From NCBI GenBank assembly GCA_041552775.1, contig JBFEKH010000032.1, positions 1 through 20,444 on the forward strand: 20,444 nucleotides of DNA, given 5' to 3'. This document shows positions 14,503 through 20,444 of the stretch, piece by piece. Origin of the DNA: Allopontixanthobacter sp041552775. Its GTDB lineage: Bacteria; Pseudomonadota; Alphaproteobacteria; Sphingomonadales; Sphingomonadaceae. The first letter of the stretch is position 1. Each line of letters begins with the position of its first letter. A model generated the notes under the pieces. The model had not been told where the DNA came from, ran no database searches, and was given only the letters and a program-made list of their open reading frames with translations. The translations under genes were made by a program, and so were the position numbers.

Positions 14503-15585
14503 TCATTTCTCCAATTCCGGAGCATCGGATGGCTGCCAGCCTTCTTCGGACTGAAACTGGAAAGCGGGAGCGATCTGGTGCGATCCGTCGACTTCGGCCA
14601 ACAGGCCGCGTTCCTTTAAGAAACCTTGGTTCAAAGCTTCGGCAAAGTCTAGCACGGGTGAAAAAGCGACATCCTTGTCAGCGAACCATTTTACCCAATC
14701 GTCCCGGGTTTTGGTCGCAAATTGCTCGCGCAGAAATTCGATCAATGGCTGCTGCAATTTTCCGGCCTCTTCCTCTGCGAGTGGCAGCAGATCGAGGCGA
14801 TTTAGAGCGGTTAGCAGGTTCCTGGCAAACTTGACTTCTCGGGCTCCTAAGACGACATATTTTTCATCTAATGCTTTGTAAACATTATAGAAAGCAGAGC
14901 CACCAAGCGAACGTTGCGTTTGTGATGCGGGGGCTTGTCCGCCGCATATCGCATCGCCAGCTATATGCGCGCACCATGGCAACATCGAGTCGAACATGGC
15001 GATATCGACATAATCGCCCTTACCGGTCTTTTCGCGCCCGATCAGGGCCATCAGCACAGCGGACAGGCCATTCAATCCGGCGGCCATATCAGCGGACGGC
15101 GCACCCGGCACAACCGGCATTCCGTCTGCGCCGTCATTCACCGACAAAAAGCCCGAAAGCGCCTGCACTGCCAGGTCGTGGGCAGGATGTTGCGCCATCT
15201 CGCCTTCCTGTCCGAAGGCTGAAATCGAGCAGTAGACGATACGCGGATTTTTGGCCGCGACGGCCTCATAATCGAAACCCAGCCGCTTCATCACACCGGG
15301 CCGGAAGCCCTCGATCATGACGTCTGCCTCGGCAAGTAATTCCCAGAGACGATTGCGGCCGTTGTCGCTTTTCAAATCGAGTGCCAGCGCCTTCTTGCCT
15401 CGATTAAGGTTGCGAAACCAGACCGATTGACCCGACTCCATCGGCTCCATTTGTCGTGCCGGATCGCCCGCGGGTGGTTCAACCTTGATCACCTCCGCGC
15501 CGTGATCCGCCATCATCATGGTGAGCATCGGCCCCGGCAGAAAAAGCGAGAGGTCGACGACTTTTATGCCCGCAAGTTTTGCCAT
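14503..15585 (-). CDS. CaiB/BaiF (class III) CoA-transferase A
   Basis: This 360-residue protein is a class III CoA-transferase. It opens with V-V-D-L-S-L-F-L-P-G-P and contains N-R-G-K-K-A-L-A-L-D (61-70), Y-C-S-I-S-A-F-G-Q (118-126) and the catalytic-type Asp137 in P-A-H-D-L-A-V-Q-A-L-S-G, the position that forms the anhydride and aspartyl-CoA intermediates in formyl-CoA transferase. It moves CoA from a donor, often succinyl-CoA, to a carboxylate. At 360 residues it is a little shorter than the usual 390-430. It is the last gene of operon D, 5 nt downstream of a second, only distantly similar CoA-transferase. The two could form a heteromer or serve different acids. Confidence 0.92.
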   Translation of the reverse strand: MAKLAGIKVVDLSLFLPGPMLTMMMADHGAEVIKVEPPAGDPARQMEPMESGQSVWFRNLNRGKKALALDLKSDNGRNRLWELLAEADVMIEGFRPGVMKRLGFDYEAVAAKNPRIVYCSISAFGQEGEMAQHPAHDLAVQALSGFLSVNDGADGMPVVPGAPSADMAAGLNGLSAVLMALIGREKTGKGDYVDIAMFDSMLPWCAHIAGDAICGGQAPASQTQRSLGGSAFYNVYKALDEKYVVLGAREVKFARNLLTALNRLDLLPLAEEEAGKLQQPLIEFLREQFATKTRDDWVKWFADKDVAFSPVLDFAEALNQGFLKERGLLAEVDGSHQIAPAFQFQSEEGWQPSDAPELEK

Positions 15586-15590
15586 TTTCT

Positions 15591-16793
15591 TCAGATTACA
15601 CCCTTGGACCGCAAAGCGCCAATGGCGTCGGCGTCATAGCCGATTTCAGCCAATACCGTATCATTGTCCGCGCCGAGAAGCGGACCGGCCTTGTTGGGCA
15701 GCCGCTTTCCGTTCAGTTTGATCGGGCTGGATAGCACATGCATTTCCGGGTTATCGGGATGGCTGACGGTGTCGCGCATACCAATGGTTTCAAGCCAGGG
15801 ATTATCTAGCGCCTGGTCAAGACTGTAAACCGGCGCAACCGGAACGCTGCCTTCCAGCAAGCCCTGCCAATGGGCAACAATATGTGTGCCAAAAATATCG
15901 TCCAAGATATCTGAAAGAACATCACGGTTCTTCAGCCGGTTGGTCGGTGTATCGAAACGCGGATCATTGATCAGTTCTCCATGCCCGATTTTCTCTGCCA
16001 GTATTGGCCAGAATTTGGGTATTTGCGCCATCACAAACATCCAGCCGTCTGCGGCCTTGAACATCTGACTAGGCGTCGCGGAAGGATGCGCACCGCGCTT
16101 CACTCGCGGGGTAATGTCCCCTTCATTCATATACCAGAGCGCTGGATAGCTGGTCTGGTGCACCGCAGCGGACAGCAGATCAACATCAACGTCACAGCCC
16201 TCTCCAGAGCGCTGGGCATCGAGAAGTGCGGCGAGCAAACCGACTGCCATTTGCGTCCCCGACATAAAGTCGACCATCGACAGGCCAAATCGAACCGGTG
16301 GCCCATCAGGCTCCCCGGTCAGAGCACAGAAACCGGCTTCGGCCTGCATCAGATAGTCGAACCCCGGCCATTTGGCACGCGCATTATCCCGGCCATAGGC
16401 GGAACAATGCGCGCAGATGATAGCGGGGTTGATCGCCTTCAGGCTGTCATAATCCAGACCGATTTTCGCGGGCACATCGCCGCGCAGATTATTGGCCATG
16501 ACGTGCGAATTCTTGACCAGCTTGTGGAGAATTTCCACACCTTCGTCGCTTTGCAAATCCAGTGTCAGTGAACGCTTGTTGAGATTGAAGCTCTGGAAAT
16601 AAAGGCTTTCCTCTTTGCGCAACCAATGCGGTCCGACGTGGCGAGCAGTATCGCCGCCGCCCTTGCCGTTTTTGGATGGCGGTTCGATCTTGATCACATC
16701 CGCGCCCAGCTGAGCAAGATACATGGTACCGTACGGGCCGGCACCATATTGCTCGGCAGACAGGACACGAAATCCTTTCAGGGGGAGTTTCAT
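15591..16793 (-). CDS. CaiB/BaiF (class III) CoA-transferase B
   Basis: This 400-residue class III CoA-transferase begins L-P-L-K-G-F-R-V-L-S-A-E-Q-Y-G-A-G-P and includes F-N-L-N-K-R-S-L-T-L-D-L (69-80) and the catalytic-type Asp146 in W-P-G-F-D-Y-L-M-Q-A-E-A-G. It is full length for the family. I chose ATG 16793, two bases after the acyl-CoA dehydrogenase stop; a start at 16820 would add nine residues read through the end of that gene. The next gene is CoA-transferase A. Its position directly after the dehydrogenase suggests it primes the dehydrogenase's substrate or recycles CoA from a later product. Donor and acceptor acids cannot be read from the sequence. Confidence 0.93.
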   Translation of the reverse strand: MKLPLKGFRVLSAEQYGAGPYGTMYLAQLGADVIKIEPPSKNGKGGGDTARHVGPHWLRKEESLYFQSFNLNKRSLTLDLQSDEGVEILHKLVKNSHVMANNLRGDVPAKIGLDYDSLKAINPAIICAHCSAYGRDNARAKWPGFDYLMQAEAGFCALTGEPDGPPVRFGLSMVDFMSGTQMAVGLLAALLDAQRSGEGCDVDVDLLSAAVHQTSYPALWYMNEGDITPRVKRGAHPSATPSQMFKAADGWMFVMAQIPKFWPILAEKIGHGELINDPRFDTPTNRLKNRDVLSDILDDIFGTHIVAHWQGLLEGSVPVAPVYSLDQALDNPWLETIGMRDTVSHPDNPEMHVLSSPIKLNGKRLPNKAGPLLGADNDTVLAEIGYDADAIGALRSKGVI

Positions 16794-16795
16794 GC

Positions 16796-17989
16796 TCACG
16801 CCGGATTCTGCTTTACCCATTGCTTCGAGATAATCATTCGCTGCATTTCATTTGTGCCCTCGCCAATACACATCAGCAGCGCGTCACGGTAATAGCGCTC
16901 GATTTCATATTCTTTGGAATAAGCGTAGCCGCCGTAAATGCGCATCGCCTCTTCCGAATTTCGCACCGCCGATTCCGACGAGAAATATTTTGCCATGCCG
17001 GCCTGCATGTCACAGCGTTCTCCGCGATCATAAGCTTCTGCCGCGTCAGTTGTCAGCAATTCCGATGCGCGCGCGCGGGTGACCATCTCTCCCAGTTTCA
17101 ACTGGATGGCCTGATGCTCACAGATCGGTTTGCCCATTGTTTCACGAAGCTGCGCATATTCGGTCGCTAGCCGCAACGAACCCTTAGCAAGGCCAACGCC
17201 GCGTGCAGCGACATTGATACGGCCAAGCTCCAGTCCGCCCGTGGCTTGGAAAAAGCCCTGTCCTTCTACGCCGCCAATAAGATTTTTGGCCGGTATGCGG
17301 TAGTTGTCAAACATCAGCTCGGCGCTATCAATGCCTTTGTAACCAAGCTTCTCGAACTTCTTGCCAACCGTAAAGCCTTCGCCCTTTGGCGCGATCATAA
17401 GGCTCATGCCCTTGTAACGCGGGTCGGCCTTAGGATCGGTTTTGACGAGCAATGCAAAACAGCTGCCCTTGATGCCATTCGAGATCCAAGTTTTGGTACC
17501 GTTGATGACATAATCATCCCCATCGCGGGTAGCCACGGTGCGAATTGCCTGAAGATCGGTGCCGGCATTTGGTTCGGTCAGCGCCAGACCGCCCCGGATT
17601 TCCCCGGAAGCGAATTTCGGGAGCCATTCCTGTTTTTGCTCTTCCGTGCCAAATCGCTCTACCGCAGCGGCCATGATCAGGTGTGAATTAAAGATGCCGG
17701 TCAGCGCCATCCAGTAGGAAGACACATAAGTCACGATTTTCGCATAAGTTGTCGCTGGCAAGCCGAGACCGCCATATTCTTCACCAATAGTGGCACCGAA
17801 CAACCCCATTTCGGCCATTTGATCGACCAGTTTTTCGGGCCAGATATCACCATGATCATGCTCCATGACCACTGGCCTCACTTCACCTTCTACCCATTTT
17901 TCAATGGCGTCCATGAAAGCCCGTTCATCATCGGGGTCGATCATTCGGGGGATAAATTCTTTTGCGGGATCCTGGGCTGCCCTAGCCAT
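16796..17989 (-). CDS. Acyl-CoA dehydrogenase
   Basis: The 397-residue flavoprotein has the acyl-CoA dehydrogenase signatures L-A-L-T-E-P-N-A-G-T-D (about 134-144) and K-T-W-I-S-N-G for FAD and substrate binding, a C-terminal I-Y-G-G-Y-A-Y-S-K-E-Y, and the catalytic base Glu377 in I-G-E-G-T-N-E-M-Q-R, the position of Glu376 in medium-chain acyl-CoA dehydrogenase. It introduces an alpha,beta double bond into an acyl-CoA and passes electrons to ETF. Start choice: AGGAG at 17997-18001 is seven bases from ATG 17989 but only one from ATG 17995, so the inner ATG is preferred. With the MaoC and CitE-like genes ahead of it, it would supply an enoyl-CoA for hydration and cleavage, as methylsuccinyl-CoA dehydrogenase does in the ethylmalonyl-CoA pathway. 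Confidence 0.93.
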   Translation of the reverse strand: MARAAQDPAKEFIPRMIDPDDERAFMDAIEKWVEGEVRPVVMEHDHGDIWPEKLVDQMAEMGLFGATIGEEYGGLGLPATTYAKIVTYVSSYWMALTGIFNSHLIMAAAVERFGTEEQKQEWLPKFASGEIRGGLALTEPNAGTDLQAIRTVATRDGDDYVINGTKTWISNGIKGSCFALLVKTDPKADPRYKGMSLMIAPKGEGFTVGKKFEKLGYKGIDSAELMFDNYRIPAKNLIGGVEGQGFFQATGGLELGRINVAARGVGLAKGSLRLATEYAQLRETMGKPICEHQAIQLKLGEMVTRARASELLTTDAAEAYDRGERCDMQAGMAKYFSSESAVRNSEEAMRIYGGYAYSKEYEIERYYRDALLMCIGEGTNEMQRMIISKQWVKQNPA

Positions 17990-17996
17990 AGCCATA

Positions 17997-18001
17997 CTCC
18001 T
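17997..18001 (-). promoter_or_regulatory. Ribosome-binding site (AGGAG) that decides the acyl-CoA dehydrogenase start
   Basis: AGGAG on the minus strand is one base from ATG 17995 and seven bases from ATG 17989. The second spacing is normal and the first is not, so translation should begin at 17989. Confidence 0.75.
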
Positions 18002-18038
18002 GAAAACGTCTTTTGCCGTATTTTAGCGGATATTCAAT

Positions 18039-18548
18039 TTAATCGTCAGTGTTGCCGAAGCCACGCTTCCAGATCAGCATCGTGCGTTCAAATGTGCAGA
18101 CGATGTCATCATGCTGGTTCTTGCCGATGGTCTTGATCGTCACAATGCCTTGCTCGGGGCGTGATGAAGATTCCCGAGTTTCCAGCACTTCGCTTTCTGC
18201 ATAAAGCGTGTCGCCGGGGAACATCGGTTTCGTCATCTTAATCTTGTCCCACCCGAGATTGGCAACCGCTTTCTGGCTGGTATCAGAAACGCTCATTCCC
18301 ACCATCAAGGCCACGGTGAGCGGTGAACAGATCAGCGGCTTTTTAAACTCGGTCTTTTTTGCAAATTCATAGTCAAAATGTGCCGGATGCGTGTTCATTG
18401 TCAGCAGAGTGAAATGGACATTGTCCGTATCCGTAATTGTCCGGCCGGGGCGATGCTCGTAGATATGCCCCACAACGAAATCCTCGAAATAGCGCCCGAA
18501 TGTTTCGCGGAACCGCCCCGGGCTGACTTCTATAACTCCATCACGCAT
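18039..18548 (-). CDS. MaoC-like (hotdog-fold) enoyl-CoA hydratase
   Basis: The 169-residue protein is a MaoC-type single hotdog domain. It has F-E-D-F-V-V-G-H-I-Y-E-H near the N-terminus, then T-D-N-V-H-F-T-L-L-T-M-N-T-H-P-A-H-F-D, which occupies the hydratase-2 active-site position, and P-L-I-C-S-P-L-T-V-A-L further on. The classic D-x-N-P-x-H motif appears as N-T-H-P-A-H, a form I associate with mesaconyl-CoA hydratase-like proteins. It would add water to the enoyl-CoA made by the neighbouring dehydrogenase. A GAGGGA sequence seven to eight bases ahead supports ATG 18548. It follows the CitE-like gene by 33 nt and precedes the dehydrogenase by 49 nt, both gaps longer than elsewhere in the operon and without visible hairpins. 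Confidence 0.9.
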   Translation of the reverse strand: MRDGVIEVSPGRFRETFGRYFEDFVVGHIYEHRPGRTITDTDNVHFTLLTMNTHPAHFDYEFAKKTEFKKPLICSPLTVALMVGMSVSDTSQKAVANLGWDKIKMTKPMFPGDTLYAESEVLETRESSSRPEQGIVTIKTIGKNQHDDIVCTFERTMLIWKRGFGNTDD

Positions 18549-18581
18549 ATGCTTGTCCCTCTTTTAGTAAATTTCTTTAGT

Positions 18582-19391
18582 CTAAACCGACGCTAGCAAC
18601 CGTCGATAACGCTCCATAAGGGGCGCTTCCAGCATCCGTCCGCTGTGGCCGATAGCTTTGCCACCCGCTGCATCGTAGGCGGCAATAGCCTCTTTCGCTT
18701 CGGCAATTTCCGCTTCGCTTGGGCGCATCGCGTTCTGGATGGCCGGCAACTGTTTGGGGTGAATGGCAGCCTTGGCATGAAAACCCATCGCCTTGACGCG
18801 GGCGCATTCATCGGCAAGCCCCGCTTCATTGCCCATATCGATGTAGGGCACATCAATAGCCATCACCTGCGCCGAGGCGCAGCACATAATGAAGGCACCG
18901 CGAGCGGCCAACAGCGGCTCCCACTCCAGCTTCGTTCCCAGTTCGGCAGAAAAATCACCACCTCCGAACATCATCCCGGTAACGCCGTCGCTTGCCGCTA
19001 TGTCATCGCCAGCACGCAAACCTTTCACCGTTTCGATCAGCGGAACGAGGCCATTGACCCGTTCGCCCAATATATTGTGCGCGATCTCGACTTCGGTCGC
19101 ACTTTCGACCATCGGAAGGAATACCAGTGCTGGAAGATGCTCGGCGGCGGCCAGTGCCAGCAGGTCCGAAAGACCCGCTTTGGTTTTCAGTCCATTGATC
19201 CGGACAGCGGTTTTTTTGCGTTCGAGACCGGTCAACGCGGTCAAGACAGACTCGCGCGCGCTGTCCTTTTGATCGACAGGAACCGAATCCTCAAGGTCGA
19301 TGCAAATCAGGTCCGCACCACTGGATACCGCCTTTTCAAAGCGCTCCGGACGATTGGCGGGTACAAAAAGAAAGTTGGTAAAACTGGTCAT
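18582..19391 (-). CDS. HpcH/HpaI-CitE family CoA-dependent lyase (citramalyl/malyl-CoA lyase-like)
   Basis: This 269-residue protein is a CitE-like aldolase. It has F-V-P-A-N-R-P-E-R-F (9-18), I-D-L-E-D-S-V (31-37), Arg64 in V-R-I-N-G, the metal ligand Glu120 in P-L-I-E-T and Asp146 in G-G-G-D-F-S-A-E-L-G, and A-I-H-P-K-Q near the C-terminus. Such enzymes split malyl-, methylmalyl- or citramalyl-CoA into an acyl-CoA and a 2-oxo acid, using Mg2+. I chose ATG 19391; an upstream start at 19445 would place the palindrome at 19432-19447 inside the gene and adds an unconserved lead. It is the first gene of operon D. A lyase together with a hydratase, dehydrogenase and CoA-transferases suggests cleavage of a branched hydroxy-dicarboxyl-CoA. 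Confidence 0.9.
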   Translation of the reverse strand: MTSFTNFLFVPANRPERFEKAVSSGADLICIDLEDSVPVDQKDSARESVLTALTGLERKKTAVRINGLKTKAGLSDLLALAAAEHLPALVFLPMVESATEVEIAHNILGERVNGLVPLIETVKGLRAGDDIAASDGVTGMMFGGGDFSAELGTKLEWEPLLAARGAFIMCCASAQVMAIDVPYIDMGNEAGLADECARVKAMGFHAKAAIHPKQLPAIQNAMRPSEAEIAEAKEAIAAYDAAGGKAIGHSGRMLEAPLMERYRRLLASV

Positions 19392-19506
19392 ATTGCTCGT
19401 TTTGTTAGATTCATTGGAATATCTCTTCACAATTTGTCCGGACAAATCTAATAGTCAACCGAAAAATAAAATCAATCGCGTATTTGAACCACAGGAGAGA
19501 AGCTTG
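19392..19506. promoter_or_regulatory. Divergent intergenic region between operon D and the DUF1838 gene
   Basis: This 115-bp AT-richer gap separates two divergent start codons. On the minus strand a TTGACT (19453-19458) is a good -35 for operon D, although no strong -10 follows at 17 bp. On the plus strand TTCACA (19426-19431) and TCTAAT (19447-19452) make a -35/-10 pair with a short 15-bp spacer. Both arrangements place the 19432-19447 palindrome in the core promoter. Confidence 0.5.
19432..19447. promoter_or_regulatory. Perfect 16-bp palindrome, candidate operator
   Basis: The sequence ATTTGTCCGGACAAAT is its own reverse complement over all 16 bases. It lies in the divergent gap between the CitE-like lyase and DUF1838 genes. 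A palindrome this long is expected about 0.002 times by chance in a 115-bp gap. The GT-4 nt-AC spacing fits sites bound by HutC-type GntR proteins, so the GntR regulator at 13748 is a reasonable candidate, though other dimeric repressors would fit as well. Confidence 0.7.
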
Positions 19507-20415
19507 ATGAAACGATATCTGAAACATGGCGCGGCAACAGCGATCATTGCAGCGATGGCGTTCGGCACATCATTATCGGCGCGAACTCTGGACCCCAACA
19601 AGGCAGAAGATGCTCTCGAAATTTCAAAGCGCGTCCAATGCGGTGAATCAGATGGAGTTCCCGCAGTCTATCATTGGTCGGGCAAAGTTTATTCACGCGT
19701 TCAGGGCGAGCCCGACCGGCATTTGTTCAATGGCGAAGGCATGAACATCCGGCAGTGCGTTAAAATCACGGACCCAAAGCGCGGCACAGGCTACCAGCAA
19801 GTCAGTCGCGAGGTCATGTTTTACCTCGATCCCGAAACGAATGAAATTCTCCGGAAATGGGAAAATCCGTGGAGCGGCGAAACGGTCAACGTGATGCAAA
19901 TTGCCAATGACCCGGTAAATAGCCGTCCCAGTTTTCCATATTCAGCAGACGGCAAGCCTTTCAAAATGACCACGTTGCGACGCCAAGGAAAATGGATGTT
20001 CATGCCGATCGAGGTCCCCCTTTTCTATCACAATGTGCTGGCTGGTGATTATCAGGATTATGTTGGTAATAAATATCACGCGATGGAGATATTCGACTTT
20101 GCGTTTCTTGCAGATGAAATTTTGGATACGAGAAATCCGACCGCTTATCCTACTGTCAGTTGGGTACGGATTTCAGACTGGATGCCGTGGATGAAAATGC
20201 GCGGACGACAAGGACAGATGGTATTCAACGCTATGGGCGCCAAACTAAAAAAATATGACGATTTGCCTCGCGTAATCAAGGACGAGATCGCGCTCAACCA
20301 TCCCGAATATACCGTGCCGCCGCCAGGAGATGATCCGCGGCCAAACGAAACGACGTGGACTGTTTTCAAGAACATGATCGACGCGGAACGGGCAGCGACA
20401 AAAGGCGAAAAATAG
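19507..20415 (+). CDS. DUF1838 family exported protein
   Basis: The 302-residue protein matches DUF1838 in its characteristic order: a G-K-V-Y-S-R-V-Q-G-E-P strand, F-N-G-E-G-M-N, S-R-E-V-M-F-Y-L-D-P-E-T, a K-W-E-N-P-W-S-G-E-T segment, then I-A-N-D-P-V-N. It carries a typical signal peptide: K-R-Y-L-K-H, a hydrophobic stretch A-A-T-A-I-I-A-A-M-A-F-G, and a probable cleavage after S-L-S-A (residue 25). The mature protein would therefore be periplasmic. Function is unknown for the family. AGGAG at 19493-19497 supports ATG 19507, although a TTG at 19504 has an equally good spacing. It is divergent from operon D and shares the palindrome, so it is probably co-regulated with the lyase module, perhaps processing the substrate before uptake. 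The last 29 bases of the window show nothing. Confidence 0.88.
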   Translation: MKRYLKHGAATAIIAAMAFGTSLSARTLDPNKAEDALEISKRVQCGESDGVPAVYHWSGKVYSRVQGEPDRHLFNGEGMNIRQCVKITDPKRGTGYQQVSREVMFYLDPETNEILRKWENPWSGETVNVMQIANDPVNSRPSFPYSADGKPFKMTTLRRQGKWMFMPIEVPLFYHNVLAGDYQDYVGNKYHAMEIFDFAFLADEILDTRNPTAYPTVSWVRISDWMPWMKMRGRQGQMVFNAMGAKLKKYDDLPRVIKDEIALNHPEYTVPPPGDDPRPNETTWTVFKNMIDAERAATKGEK

Positions 20416-20444
20416 CGCCGTCACGACAAACAGTTTCTCCCTAG

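Noticed and set aside
13718..14506. A 262-codon minus-strand open frame opposite the GntR gene
   Set aside because: The plus-strand frame encodes a clear winged-helix plus UTRA protein; the antisense frame has no recognisable domain.
18645..19451. A 268-codon plus-strand open frame opposite the CitE-like lyase
   Set aside because: The minus-strand lyase has all expected motifs; the shadow is low in plausible protein features.
1..20444. Mobile element or recent transfer as the origin of the region
   Set aside because: No transposase, integrase, terminal repeats or attachment-site duplication is visible, and codon style looks even across the operons.

Overview
The window reads as an accessory catabolic region of an alphaproteobacterium, most likely a sphingomonad. 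The evidence is moderate-to-high GC coding DNA packed into ATGA-coupled operons, a spinster-like MFS carrier, paired CaiB/BaiF CoA-transferases, a DUF1838 protein and many small VOC, DUF1330 and YCII proteins. The taxonomic placement is an inference from gene content and protein style. I see no rRNA, tRNA, CRISPR array, insertion sequence or integrase, and no gene-free stretch over 300 bases.

Layout. (A) 1-4959, plus strand: the C-terminal part of a nitrilase-fold protein, then a run of DUF1330, two VOC proteins, an MFS transporter, an alpha/beta-hydrolase-fold protein, a YCII protein and an AhpD/carboxymuconolactone-decarboxylase-like protein. (B) 4960-13721, minus strand: a nine-gene operon with no gap over 11 nt. 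In transcription order it holds two MmgE/PrpD proteins, a PaaK-like CoA ligase, an amidase, a HapK-like small protein, an SDR, a NodB/PuuE-like deacylase, a crotonase and a two-domain VOC protein. (C) 13748-14497, plus strand: a GntR/HutC-type regulator divergent from operon B, with only 26 bp between start codons and signs of a leaderless mRNA. (D) 14503-19391, minus strand: MCAD-type gene order of CitE-like lyase, MaoC hydratase, acyl-CoA dehydrogenase and two class III CoA-transferases. (E) 19507-20415, plus strand: an exported DUF1838 protein, divergent from D across a 115-bp gap that carries a perfect 16-bp palindrome.

Working model (inference). The carrier in A imports an organic acid or amide. 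Amidase and deacylase in B open a C-N bond, the PaaK-like ligase makes a CoA thioester, and the PrpD pair, SDR, crotonase and VOC proteins rework the skeleton. Operon D is a self-contained sequence of CoA transfer, alpha,beta-dehydrogenation, hydration and aldol-type cleavage, and it resembles pathways for methylsuccinate, mesaconate or itaconate. The substrate is not evident.

The most striking feature is how many members of familiar enzyme families lack the family's catalytic residues: the nitrilase-like protein (Cys to Thr), the alpha/beta hydrolase (nucleophile Ser to His and no late His), the crotonase (both hydratase Glu absent), and one of the two PrpD paralogues (His to Arg, Lys to Leu). 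Together with the palindromic operator candidate and the lyase-ended module, this makes the cluster a good candidate for an undescribed pathway.
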